Source: Gammaproteobacteria bacterium
GTDB taxonomy: Bacteria > Pseudomonadota > Gammaproteobacteria > SZUA-229
Direction: 5' to 3'
Length of the DNA: 45,976 bases
Assembly: GCA_013041745.1 (NCBI GenBank)
Contig: JABDRN010000066.1
Span: 1-45,976, forward strand
Both the position numbers and the translations under genes were made by a program. Below are positions 8,878 to 16,946 of the stretch, one piece after another; the first letter of the stretch is position 1, and every line of letters starts with the position of its first letter. Below the pieces are notes generated by a model. That model saw nothing but the letters and a program-made list of their open reading frames with translations. It was not told the DNA's origin and made no database searches.

Positions 8878-8895
8878 AGTATACAAGTGTACGCT
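8878..8895. promoter_or_regulatory. Putative FabR operator between desaturase and fabR-like gene
   Basis: The 18-base imperfect palindrome AGTATACAAGTGTACGCT resembles FabR/DesT-type operators such as the AGCGTACA half-site of enterobacterial fabA/fabB; its right half, read on the minus strand, is AGCGTACAC. It lies 25 bases upstream of the desaturase ATG. On the minus strand it contains TATACT, a possible -10 element, so binding would block that promoter. The site is inferred by similarity to the known motif. Confidence 0.65.
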
Positions 8896-9005
8896 GAAAA
8901 TTTATATATGTACAGTGATTGTAGTGATTATCGAACTAAAATAGATACGGGTGTTAGTTTGATCGCTGAAATGTGGTAAGGTTTTGAATTCAGGGGAAGG
9001 CGAAT

Positions 9006-9653
9006 ATGACAGTTAATCGAGCACAACAGAAAGAAAAAACCCGTCGCCTGATCATCGATGCGGCTTTTCGGCTGCTCAGCCAGGAGCGCAGCTATTCCAG
9101 TCTGAGCTTGCGCGAGGTGGCTCGTGAAGCGGGTATTGCACCTAACTCGTTCTATCGGCATTTCGAAGACATGGAAGAACTTGGGCTGACGCTGGTCGAT
9201 GAAGGCGGAGTTGCCTTACGGCAGCTGATGCGAAGGGCGCGACAGCGTATACGTGATGAGGGAAGCGTGATAAGTGCATCAGTCGAAACCTTCATGGAAT
9301 TCATCCATAGCAGCCCCCAGGTTTTCTATCTGCTGTTACGTGAACGTTCCGGTACGTCGATGGCTTTTCGTAAAGCCGTTTCACGAGAGCTGCAGTATTT
9401 TATCGTAGAGCTGGCTGATTATATCCAGCAAACCCAGGGGTACCCGGCTGCCGATGCAAAGATCCAGGCAGAAGCGATGGTGATACTGGTATTCAATGCC
9501 GGTGCCGACGCGCTCGATTGCAAACCGGCGGAACTTAAACAGCTGACGGATAAAGCGATTACCCAGTTACGTTATATAGCGCGCGGTGCGGATGAGTTTT
9601 TGAAAGGTCGCCGCTCAGAGTCGAAGAAGTCTGCTTCACGATCTGACAAGTAA
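9006..9653 (+). CDS. fabR: TetR-family unsaturated fatty acid regulator, FabR-like
   Basis: A 215-residue TetR-family repressor. The N-terminal DNA-binding domain runs [17 protein letters not shown], then [20 protein letters not shown], the helix-turn-helix with the FabR signature [13 protein letters not shown], then EDMEELG. The middle, [18 protein letters not shown], matches the FabR/DesT ligand-binding domain that senses acyl-CoA or acyl-ACP. Length is close to E. coli FabR. A strong ribosome binding site (GGGGAAGG) precedes the ATG. The gene is divergent from the desaturase and separated by 152 bases with a FabR-like palindrome. I infer that it represses the desaturase when unsaturated acyl chains are plentiful. 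A perfect hairpin follows the gene. The symbol reflects homology, not proven function. Confidence 0.85.
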   Translation: MTVNRAQQKEKTRRLIIDAAFRLLSQERSYSSLSLREVAREAGIAPNSFYRHFEDMEELGLTLVDEGGVALRQLMRRARQRIRDEGSVISASVETFMEFIHSSPQVFYLLLRERSGTSMAFRKAVSRELQYFIVELADYIQQTQGYPAADAKIQAEAMVILVFNAGADALDCKPAELKQLTDKAITQLRYIARGADEFLKGRRSESKKSASRSDK

Positions 9654-9668
9654 GTCAGTGAAAACAAA

Positions 9669-9700
9669 GCGGGCTGGTCAGGATAAATTGACCAGCCCGC
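9669..9700 (-). terminator. Intrinsic terminator, convergent end of fabR-like and Ala/Lys-rich genes
   Basis: A perfect 12-base-pair stem, GCGGGCTGGTCA (9669-9680) against TGACCAGCCCGC (9689-9700), with an 8-base loop. Read on the minus strand it is followed by GCTTTGTTTT, a T-rich tract, so it best terminates the leftward gene at 9731-10558. On the plus strand it follows the fabR-like stop by 15 bases but lacks a T run. Confidence 0.85.
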
Positions 9701-9730
9701 ATAGGATGATATTGTCTGACAGGGTTATTG

Positions 9731-10558
9731 CTAAGGCATGCGCCGCTGGTGTGATTCCCTTAGCAGCTGTCGGATCTGTTCATGTAGCGCATAGATCTGG
9801 TCCTGCATCTCCCTTACCTGCATCCTGGTCTGCGCATGGCTTTGTCTCAGACGTTCAAGCTCTTCCCTGTGTGCTTCGGCCGCTCTTGCTATCTCCAGAC
9901 GACTGGCTGCCATCTTCGACTGCATCTGCTGCTGTCTCAGCTGCCTCTCTTTCTGCAATGCCTGGCGACGTAGCTGCATCATCTCTTCAGAGCTGCTGTC
10001 CTGTTCAGGTACTTGTGAGATGAACTTGTCATCTATTTTGTCGTTTGCAATCGACGTGTCCTGGCTGTCGTCTATGCCTGTGGCAGAGGCGTCTGCGCTA
10101 TCGCCAGAGTTGTCTTCAGAGATAACGACCTTGCTGTAATCGACTGCAGCGGCATCGATATCGCTAGCGCTAGCGCTCTCATCAGAACCTGCAGTAACGG
10201 TACGACCACCATGCTCTTCATTGAATTTATAGACAGTCAGGGCGACAAGAACGGCGACGACGACTATTACTAGCATCGAAGCTGAAGATTTTTTCTTTGT
10301 TAGCTGAGAGCTGGACGAAGCAGTTTGACTGCTGCTTTTTTTGTATGGCGCTACAGCAGCAGCCTCTGATTTGGTTTTAGCTTCTGCTTTTGTACTGGGC
10401 TTGGCTTTCGCTGCTGCTTTTGGCTTGGCTTTTTTCTTAGCCTTTGCCTTAGCTTTCGGTTTCGCTGCTGCTTTTGGTTTGGTTTCAGCTTTTTTTCCTT
10501 TACTGGATTCTGCTTTGGTGGCAGCTTCCGTCTCTTTTTCTTTGTCTGTATCAGGCAT
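9731..10558 (-). CDS. Membrane-anchored protein with histone H1-like Ala/Lys-rich N-terminus and coiled coil
   Basis: A 275-residue protein of unknown function with three visible parts. Residues 1-80 are almost entirely Lys, Ala, Pro, Thr and Glu in KPKAAAKPKAKAKAKKKAK-type repeats, like the tails of histone H1-like or AlgP proteins. A single transmembrane segment follows (ASMLVIVVVAVLVALTVYKF, about 93-112). Residues about 115-185 are Asp/Ser-rich and acidic, and from about 190 to the end lies a strongly predicted coiled coil rich in Arg, Gln and Glu. The positive-inside rule places the lysine-rich tail in the cytoplasm and the coiled coil in the periplasm. The gene has its own terminator and sits downstream of the sensor-kinase-like gene on the same strand with a gap of about 130 bases. 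Confidence 0.8.
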   Translation of the reverse strand: MPDTDKEKETEAATKAESSKGKKAETKPKAAAKPKAKAKAKKKAKPKAAAKAKPSTKAEAKTKSEAAAVAPYKKSSSQTASSSSQLTKKKSSASMLVIVVVAVLVALTVYKFNEEHGGRTVTAGSDESASASDIDAAAVDYSKVVISEDNSGDSADASATGIDDSQDTSIANDKIDDKFISQVPEQDSSSEEMMQLRRQALQKERQLRQQQMQSKMAASRLEIARAAEAHREELERLRQSHAQTRMQVREMQDQIYALHEQIRQLLRESHQRRMP

Positions 10559-10689
10559 TGTCTTCTCTCGGATGGCTCAAGTTTGTATGATCAAGGATAG
10601 ATTATTTTTTCAATTATTCGACAATCATCCTCGGAATGGTTTTATTTCTTGATTTGAGCCATTATTCGAAATCTATTATATTGCCTGTG

Positions 10690-12150
10690 TCAGTAACGGA
10701 TCGGTAGCTGTATATGGATCGTGGTGCCAAGGTTTATATCGGATGTAACTGCCATATGGCCCTGGTGTTGTTCGGTCACGATGTAATACGAGAAAGACAG
10801 CCGCTGACTGCCATCAAGGTCTTCTGCTGCCGGATCGTCTGTGAAAAAAGGCTCGAACAGGTGCATCTGTTCTTCAGCAGATAGCCCGACACCGTTATGC
10901 TGGATCTTTATCCATAGAGTATCGTAGTTCTCTGACAGGATAATCTTGATCGCCGGCTGAAATCCATCGACATCTTTTTGCTGTGCCAATGCATGGCAGG
11001 CATGTCGAAACAGACTCAGGAAGACCTGTTTTAACTCCGTGACATAGCAGGGCAGCAACGGCAGGTTGCTCTCGAATTTGCGTTCCAGTTTTATCTGCTT
11101 GAAAGGCAGGTCGCCAGAGACGGAAACGACTTCGTTGGCGAGGCTGATGGTGTTCTCCATGACATCGACTATATCGGCCATCTGTTTTATGCCGTTACGG
11201 CTGCGGGCAAAAGCCAGCAGGTTGCTGATGATGGCTGAGACCTGTTCACCCTTGCTTGACATATCGATGATTATCTCATCGAGTTTTACTGCTTGTTCAT
11301 CCTCGGAATCCTGTTGTAACTTGATGACCTTGCGATCGCTTATGATCTTCTGGAAATACCTGAGGTCGGCCATGAAAGCCTGTAATGGCAGGTTGATGTC
11401 GTGTGCCATGGTCGAGGCGAGTTCCCCCATAAATGACATCTTGTCAGTATGGATCAGCATGTTTTCAGCAGCGGTCTGCTTGGTGACGTCATCTACCAGG
11501 ACGACAACACCGGCTTCCTCTCCCTGTAACGGGTAGATGGTGATGTCATAATGGTAGAGACTGCGCAGGCTCTGCTTGAGATGGATGATCTTGTTCTGTT
11601 CGATCGACTGCTGTACCTGGTCGGGAATGACAGTCATCTGCGGATAGGCTTCCAGCAGTGTCTTGCCGAGTGCGTCTTCCGATGAGACGCCTGAAACTAC
11701 TTCGATCTGCTTGTTCCAGTGCGTGACGCGGCCATCTTTATCAAGTCCTACCAGCATCAATGGCATCGATGTCAGGATATCATTGATATAGGAGCGCGAA
11801 GACCGTAGCTGATCGGCGGTAATTACATGCTGTGCAATCTCTTCTTCCAGTAACCGGTTGCTCTCCTGTAACAGTTTATTCGACTGGTCCAGCGTGGCTG
11901 TACGTTCCTGTACCCGTTGCTCGAGTTCATTGCGAATATTCGTTAACTCACGGTTTGCATGACGCAGCCTGCGCCGTGCTATCAGCAGGTAGATGGTCAC
12001 GATTGTTAGCAGGATCAGCAGTATAGAGCCGGTATAGTTGGCCAGGTGCTGCCAGTTCCTGTTGCCCTGTTCATCTTTAAAAAGATCGGTGATCGCCATC
12101 GCAGAAGGGCTGTGCATGGCCAGGATCACTAACGTTGATATATTTTTCAT
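10690..12150 (-). CDS. PAS-domain sensor histidine kinase homologue with degenerate ATP-binding domain
   Basis: A 486-residue protein. A possible signal-like start is followed by a transmembrane helix (about 40-58), a coiled coil (60-118), a PAS domain (about 118-225), a dimerisation/phosphoacceptor region with His250 in STMAHDINLPLQAF, and a HATPase-like C-terminus. The H box is retained, but the catalytic motifs are not. The N box reads FLSLFRHACHAL with His383 where Asn is expected. The G1 box reads HNGVGL with His418 replacing the adenine-binding Asp, and the G2 region reads DGSQRLSF without its glycines. The F-box FEPFF is kept. The frame is intact, so it may be a pseudokinase that acts as partner or scaffold. 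No response regulator gene is adjacent. Confidence 0.85.
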   Translation of the reverse strand: MKNISTLVILAMHSPSAMAITDLFKDEQGNRNWQHLANYTGSILLILLTIVTIYLLIARRRLRHANRELTNIRNELEQRVQERTATLDQSNKLLQESNRLLEEEIAQHVITADQLRSSRSYINDILTSMPLMLVGLDKDGRVTHWNKQIEVVSGVSSEDALGKTLLEAYPQMTVIPDQVQQSIEQNKIIHLKQSLRSLYHYDITIYPLQGEEAGVVVLVDDVTKQTAAENMLIHTDKMSFMGELASTMAHDINLPLQAFMADLRYFQKIISDRKVIKLQQDSEDEQAVKLDEIIIDMSSKGEQVSAIISNLLAFARSRNGIKQMADIVDVMENTISLANEVVSVSGDLPFKQIKLERKFESNLPLLPCYVTELKQVFLSLFRHACHALAQQKDVDGFQPAIKIILSENYDTLWIKIQHNGVGLSAEEQMHLFEPFFTDDPAAEDLDGSQRLSFSYYIVTEQHQGHMAVTSDINLGTTIHIQLPIRY

Positions 12151-12343
12151 AGCAAAATATTACCCAGAAAAGCGGTGCATCACTATACCATGTCGCACTG
12201 GTTGAGAAAAAATGAAAACAGCTTGAATCGCTGGGCACCTGTCAGGATTGAATATTTACAGCCTGTTGGCTTGTTAGTTACAAACAGGGGCGAGCTCTAT
12301 AAAATGCTCCTTTATATGATGAAAAAGCAGGCATAATCCGGTT

Positions 12344-13789
12344 GTGGCAATTTCTAAATTCGACAAGCAGTTACAGATCGAACAGATCCGTTATATCGAG
12401 ACGGAACACCCGCTTGATTGTGATGCCGAACCCTGGTCCCTTGATCAGTCCGGGCAGGGAGATTTTGAAGAGCGCCTCTGGCGGCGGGCAAAGTGCCTCA
12501 TTCAGCAGCATGATTTCTCTGCATTGCTGGCTCGTGCGGCGCGAGTGGCTGGTTATGCAAAAGCCCTGGCTTTGATATTAGCCGTGGTGCTGGGTGCACT
12601 TGGCACCGTGTATGCGGTGACTGATAGTCAAACCATCAATATCTACTGGTTGTTGCTGGTTCTGCTTGGTTTCAATGTTGTCTCCATGTTGTTATGGCTT
12701 ACCGGCATCAGTCTCAATGTAGAGGGCCTGACTTCAGGCATGCTGGCCAGGTTAACCAGCTGGCTGCCGGGCCACCTTGAGAGTAAAGCCCTGGTCAGAG
12801 AAAACCTGGATAGAAAGAAAGCAGGTATGCTGGCCGACCGTGCGTGGCTGGCCTGCAGTTTTTCAGGTCCTGTTGGCAAGTGGCATTTCAGTAAGATAAC
12901 CCATCAATTGTGGCTGGCCTACTTATTTGCCGGACTGTTTTTTTTAGTGCTGTTGTTGATGGTCAGACAATATGATTTTGCCTGGGGCACGACGCTGTTG
13001 TCGCATAATGTCTTCGTAACACTGACGGAGTCATTAAGTGTGCCGCTGGATATGCTGGGGTTTGCGACACCCTCAGCAGAGCAGGTGCAGCAAACCCGGA
13101 TCGGGTCGTTACAGATGGAACCTGTTTCGGAATCAGGTGCTGAGTTACGTTATCTCTGGGCACAGTTCCTGATAGCTGCGTTACTCTGTTTTGGTATCCT
13201 ACCCAGGTTTATGCTGTGGTGCTGGTCTTTGTTGATGTATCACCGGGCCTGTCGTCTGTTTAAACTTGATTACTACTTGCCTTACTACATCGGTTTACGA
13301 CAGCGTATGATGCCACTGGCAAGCCATAGCGAGGTGATTGATGCCTCTTCAGCTCCGCTCGATGATTTTCACTCACCGGCGTTGCGGCCCGTCAGCCATA
13401 CCTTGCCTGCCGAGGCTCGATGGATAGCTGTTGAGCTTGGTGGCGAAATTCGCTGGCCGTTGGCATCTATCGGCGTCAACAATGATCTTGGCCAGGTCGT
13501 CGATCGTGAGACGCTGGCCAATATCATGCAGCGCCTGCGAGATAGCCAGTACCCGGTAATCGCGATTGCTGTCTCTTCAGTACGCCCTCCCGACCGCGGT
13601 GTGCAGCGTATTATCGCAAGCCTGGTATCGGCAAGTGAGCAGCGCTGGCTCGTGCTGCTGCAAAAAAATGCAGAAGAGACGGTTACGGAGAAGCGGCTGG
13701 CGAGCTGGTACCGGCTAGCCGATGGCTGCGGTATACCTGCTGATCACGTTATCAGCCTGATCCAGGGAGAAGCCAGTAATGAAGCATGA
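12344..13789 (+). CDS. DUF2868-type membrane protein partnered with a GTPase
   Basis: A 481-residue integral membrane protein that I recognise as DUF2868-like. Hydrophobic helices lie near residues 67-92, 97-118, 187-209 and 270-292, with a large soluble region after about residue 300 containing ARWIAVELGGEIRWPL and VIAIAVSSVRPPDRG, an alpha/beta-like segment. The start codon is GTG at 12344; an in-frame stop lies just upstream at 12320, so no longer start exists. The reading frame overlaps the following GTPase gene by 11 bases, indicating translational coupling. DUF2868 and DUF3482 genes are commonly paired in gammaproteobacteria, and their role is unknown. Together they look like a membrane-bound GTPase system. 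Confidence 0.78.
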   Translation: MAISKFDKQLQIEQIRYIETEHPLDCDAEPWSLDQSGQGDFEERLWRRAKCLIQQHDFSALLARAARVAGYAKALALILAVVLGALGTVYAVTDSQTINIYWLLLVLLGFNVVSMLLWLTGISLNVEGLTSGMLARLTSWLPGHLESKALVRENLDRKKAGMLADRAWLACSFSGPVGKWHFSKITHQLWLAYLFAGLFFLVLLLMVRQYDFAWGTTLLSHNVFVTLTESLSVPLDMLGFATPSAEQVQQTRIGSLQMEPVSESGAELRYLWAQFLIAALLCFGILPRFMLWCWSLLMYHRACRLFKLDYYLPYYIGLRQRMMPLASHSEVIDASSAPLDDFHSPALRPVSHTLPAEARWIAVELGGEIRWPLASIGVNNDLGQVVDRETLANIMQRLRDSQYPVIAIAVSSVRPPDRGVQRIIASLVSASEQRWLVLLQKNAEETVTEKRLASWYRLADGCGIPADHVISLIQGEASNEA

Positions 13790-15164
13790 AGCTCACGTAG
13801 TACCGATAAAAGTTGCAGTCGTCGGTCATAGTAATGCAGGTAAGACATCGCTGATCCGCACCTTGCTGCGTGACGATCAATTTGGTGATATCGATGAAGC
13901 GGCTGGCACCACGCGCTACGTAGAGAAGTCAGCGATACTGTCCGCTGATGAAGCAGTGCTGGATCTGTTTGATACGCCTGGCTTTGAAGATTCCAGCGCC
14001 CTGCTACAGGCGCTGCAGGCGTTGTCAAAAACATCCGAGAGTGGGTCGTCTGCTGATCTTTTGCTCGATTTTATAGAGCGAGCTGAAGACTATCCTGAAT
14101 TTGAGCAGGAAATAAAGGTGTTGCGGCAATCGCTGATCAGTAATGTGCTTCTCTATATCATTGATGTGCGCGAACCTCTGCTGGGCAAATATAGTGATGA
14201 AGTCGAGATATTGAGCATGGCCGGTAAGCCGATACTCCCGGTATTTAATTTTATCGCCGGCAATAGTGACGCACTTATGCGCTGGCGCCAGCAGATGGCG
14301 AAGTTCAACCTGCATGCAGCTCTCGAATTCGATACTGTCGCCTTTGAGTTTGAAGCGGAAAAACGTTTATACCAGAAACTGCAAAGCCTTCTCGAGCAGC
14401 ATTATGATGTTCTGCAGACACTTATCGATTATCGACAGGGAGTCTGGAACAACCTTAATCATGCCGCTGCCAGGCGTATATTTCAATTGATCGCAGCCGT
14501 CGCCTGTTACCGTCGTGAAATCTCGAGTGAGGCCGGCCTCTCCGAGGCTGATATCGGGTGGATGCAGGATTACGTCCGCAGCACCGAGCAGCAGGCATTG
14601 CAGGACCTGTTAACGATATTTTCTTTTACTCAGTTAGACGTCGACATACAGCAGTTGCCCGTTCGCGATGGTGAATGGGAGCTGGATCTGTTTTCTCCCG
14701 CCATGTTGAAAGACTTTGGCTTAAATGCAGGGGCAACAGCACTGAAGGGCGCAGCCGCCGGTGCCGGTATCGACCTGATGGTGGGAGGTATGAGCCTCGG
14801 TGCTGCGAGCATGCTGGGTGCAGCACTCGGAGCAGGGTGGGCGGCGGTGCGGCGCTATCAGCAAGAGTTAAAAGCTGCCTTACGCGGGCACAGGTGGTTG
14901 TGTGTCGATGATGAAACGGTAAGTCTGTTATTTCTCAGGAATCGCAGACTTCTGCACAGCTTGACGCAGCGAGGCCATGCTGCGCAGAACAAATTACATG
15001 TTATCAACGAAGTACAGAAAAAGCTGCCGGGACGATGGTATAAAGTTTTAAACATTCTGCGCCAGCATCCGCAATGGCAGCAGCTTCCGTCCTCAAATAT
15101 AGAATACACAGAGATACAGGATGAAGTAACTGGCTGGCTCATCAGTAATGAAAAGGCAGATTAG
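13779..15164 (+). CDS. DUF3482-type GTPase with membrane-inserting C-terminus
   Basis: A 461-residue protein. The N-terminal Era/TrmE-like G domain shows the P-loop GHSNAGKTS (16-24), a G2 threonine pair (GTTRY, about 43-47) and the G3 motif DTPG (65-68). The usual NKxD motif is not obvious; VFNFIAGNSD (residues about 155) may replace it. The C-terminal half holds a Gly/Ala-rich hydrophobic stretch (about 325-362, GAGIDLMVGGMSLGAASMLG) resembling a glycine-zipper membrane hairpin. The gene overlaps the upstream membrane-protein gene by 11 bases and is surely co-expressed with it. A role in membrane or envelope homeostasis is plausible but unproven. Confidence 0.83.
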   Translation: MKHEAHVVPIKVAVVGHSNAGKTSLIRTLLRDDQFGDIDEAAGTTRYVEKSAILSADEAVLDLFDTPGFEDSSALLQALQALSKTSESGSSADLLLDFIERAEDYPEFEQEIKVLRQSLISNVLLYIIDVREPLLGKYSDEVEILSMAGKPILPVFNFIAGNSDALMRWRQQMAKFNLHAALEFDTVAFEFEAEKRLYQKLQSLLEQHYDVLQTLIDYRQGVWNNLNHAAARRIFQLIAAVACYRREISSEAGLSEADIGWMQDYVRSTEQQALQDLLTIFSFTQLDVDIQQLPVRDGEWELDLFSPAMLKDFGLNAGATALKGAAAGAGIDLMVGGMSLGAASMLGAALGAGWAAVRRYQQELKAALRGHRWLCVDDETVSLLFLRNRRLLHSLTQRGHAAQNKLHVINEVQKKLPGRWYKVLNILRQHPQWQQLPSSNIEYTEIQDEVTGWLISNEKAD

Positions 15165-15293
15165 GCAAGAGGGCCTGTAACGACTATCAGTGATCTGTTG
15201 TGTCACTCAATATGGTCATCTTGTTTATCACCTTAACATTGCGCAGGTTTATATATCGTCTTTCTCGGACAGGCCACTATATTTATTTATGCT

Positions 15294-15521
15294 ATGAAAT
15301 ATCAACAACCTAATAATCCGCTTCATGGAAAAACCCTGGAGAATATCGTGACCAGCCTGGTCGAGCACTTTGGCTGGGAAGAGCTGGGTGAACGTATCAG
15401 TATCCGCTGTTTTCAAAATGAGCCTTCGCTGAAATCCAGTCTTAAGTTCTTGCGCAAAACTCCGTGGGCCAGGGAAATGGTTGAGCAGCTATACCTTTCA
15501 ATTCAACAGGATCAACCATGA
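15294..15521 (+). CDS. VF530-family (DUF2132) small DNA-binding-type protein
   Basis: A 75-residue protein that matches the VF530 family along its whole length. The sequence shows [39 protein letters not shown] and [20 protein letters not shown], which are the family's highly conserved blocks. A structure of the Vibrio fischeri member exists and was described as a compact helical protein with a putative DNA-binding role. The cellular function remains unknown. The gene stands alone, about 130 bases downstream of the DUF3482 gene. The frame is intact and the length is typical. Confidence 0.9.
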   Translation: MKYQQPNNPLHGKTLENIVTSLVEHFGWEELGERISIRCFQNEPSLKSSLKFLRKTPWAREMVEQLYLSIQQDQP

Positions 15522-15842
15522 TGTTGGCCGCAGATATTACCGCATGACCTGCTATTGAATGAGTGGCTGCCTTTCGATGCACCGGGGCAGCCGAACCGAT
15601 GTGGTGCTCGTTGGATAACACCATGCATCATCGACCGGATTATCTGCGGACACGTCCGGCGCATGCACATGAAGGGATCTCCCCCACCGCAAATTCTTAC
15701 GCCTACCTTGTTAAAGACGTTGTCTATTAGTTTTTATTCAAAGTTTTTAAGCAGGTAGTTACACTGTAGAGATGCAACTGATTACTGGATGATTGATGCG
15801 CTGATAAGCTGACCCTGAAAACTCCTTCAGGAAAAGCTCGGA
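15522..15842. other. Intergenic region between VF530 and pilin-like genes
   Basis: A 321-base spacer between convergent genes. It contains a short inverted repeat (GGCTGCC ... GGCAGCC, around 15567-15594) that could form a weak hairpin, and T-rich DNA near 15719-15750. A reading frame of about 67 codons at 15555-15758 lacks a ribosome binding site and any recognisable features. I see no RNA gene. Confidence 0.4.
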
Positions 15843-16364
15843 TCAATAGCATGAGGCTGGCAGCAGGGATCGGTCCAGATCGGTTTTGTTCTCACCGACC
15901 GCTTCCATACCTTCGACAGGTTCATCTAAACCGCATAGCCATGAGATCGGGCTCGTTGGACTTCCGGTGACTACGGCTGGGCGAAATGTGACCGTTTTTC
16001 CATGTAGCGGTTTAGCTATCTTGTTACCCAGCTCGACATGTATCGCACCATCTTCTATTTGCATTCGAGTAAATCTGTTACCGATCAACAGCTCAGGTTC
16101 TGGCAGGCCTGCTGCTTTATTATCTGATGGAAATGCTAGATTGTGGTTGTAGTAGGCGGTGATATCCTCACGGGTAGTTTCTGTTTTACGTAAGGCTTCG
16201 GCTACCTCGCTACGCTGCCTGCTCATGTAGAATGACGGCATAGTGATCGTTGCCAGGATTCCGATTATGGCGACTACCACCATCAGCTCCATCATGGTAA
16301 AGCCTCGATATGGCAATATACGGTGCTCTTTTTCTGTTATAGCATTTGTCGTTATTTTTTTCAT
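15843..16364 (-). CDS. Type IV pilin-like protein (prepilin N-terminus)
   Basis: A 173-residue protein with a class III (prepilin) signal. A 21-residue basic leader ends in RG, followed by FTMMELMVVVAIIGILATI. Cleavage by prepilin peptidase after Gly21 would leave Phe as residue +1 and Glu26 at +5, the canonical arrangement. The hydrophobic helix runs to about residue 45. The remaining globular part has two cysteines (in WLCGL and the C-terminal ASCY) able to form the pilin disulphide loop. Such proteins are major or minor pilins or type II secretion pseudopilins. No other pilus gene is nearby, so this looks like an orphan minor pilin; which machine it joins is unknown. Confidence 0.85.
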   Translation of the reverse strand: MKKITTNAITEKEHRILPYRGFTMMELMVVVAIIGILATITMPSFYMSRQRSEVAEALRKTETTREDITAYYNHNLAFPSDNKAAGLPEPELLIGNRFTRMQIEDGAIHVELGNKIAKPLHGKTVTFRPAVVTGSPTSPISWLCGLDEPVEGMEAVGENKTDLDRSLLPASCY

Positions 16365-16492
16365 TGGTGATCTCAGCAGTATTACTGCTCTACAGTAAAA
16401 CAGGATGATAATAATTATTTTCGCTGTCTCGAGTATAGTTTTACGGTGATGAAATATTAGTGGTTAATGAGTATTGATTGTAAGATTTATTG

Positions 16493-16834
16493 ATGACCGG
16501 TTCTCAGGAAAAATTTGATAAAGCGATATGGAAAGTCGTTTCCAGAATAGCCAGCGGACGGGTCATGGCGTATGGTGAGGTTGCACGGGCAGCAGGTTAC
16601 CCGCGTCATGCGCGCATGGTGAGTAAAGCGATGGCAAGATCAGCAGAGCCACTGCCGTGGTACCGGGTGGTCCGGTCTGATCGTACGCTCGCTTTCAAAG
16701 TGGGCAGTGATGCTCATAACAGGCAGCGGAGCCTGCTGGAAAAAGAGGGTATACAATTTGTCGATGGTAAAGTCGTGCTGGTGGATTCAGGTGATGATAA
16801 GGATCTGGATGAGCTGCTCTGGGGGCCTGATTAG
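16493..16834 (+). CDS. atl: Alkyltransferase-like DNA repair protein (ATL)
   Basis: A 113-residue protein homologous to the DNA-binding domain of O6-alkylguanine-DNA alkyltransferase. The helix-turn-helix region reads GRVMAYGEVARAAGYPRHAR followed by MVSKAMARS. The active-site PCHRV of true transferases is replaced by PWYRVVRSD, with Trp in place of the acceptor Cys. That substitution defines ATL proteins, which bind O6-alkylguanine and recruit nucleotide excision repair instead of reversing damage. Length agrees with bacterial ATLs. A TTG immediately before the ATG could add one residue, but I use the ATG at 16493. No operon partner. Confidence 0.9.
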   Translation: MTGSQEKFDKAIWKVVSRIASGRVMAYGEVARAAGYPRHARMVSKAMARSAEPLPWYRVVRSDRTLAFKVGSDAHNRQRSLLEKEGIQFVDGKVVLVDSGDDKDLDELLWGPD

Positions 16835-16946
16835 TGGCTGCTAAAGATGATGTTATCTATCAGATATATACCTTGCAATCCATCAGCGATAATTGCGATA
16901 CTCTTTCTCCTGTATGACTGCTACTAATTAACCAAATGGTAATACT

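Noticed and set aside
10572-10662. Nine-base inverted repeat ATGGCTCAA / TTGAGCCAT around the gap between the Ala/Lys-rich gene and the sensor-kinase gene.
   Set aside because: The arms are 73 bases apart and short, so pairing by chance is likely; no regulatory motif is recognised.
15555-15758. A 67-codon frame downstream of the VF530 gene.
   Set aside because: No ribosome binding site, no recognisable motif, and an amino acid composition that does not look protein-like.
16835-16946. SAM riboswitch or MetJ boxes before metY.
   Set aside because: No S-box core and no repeated AGACGTCT-type boxes are present in the leader.
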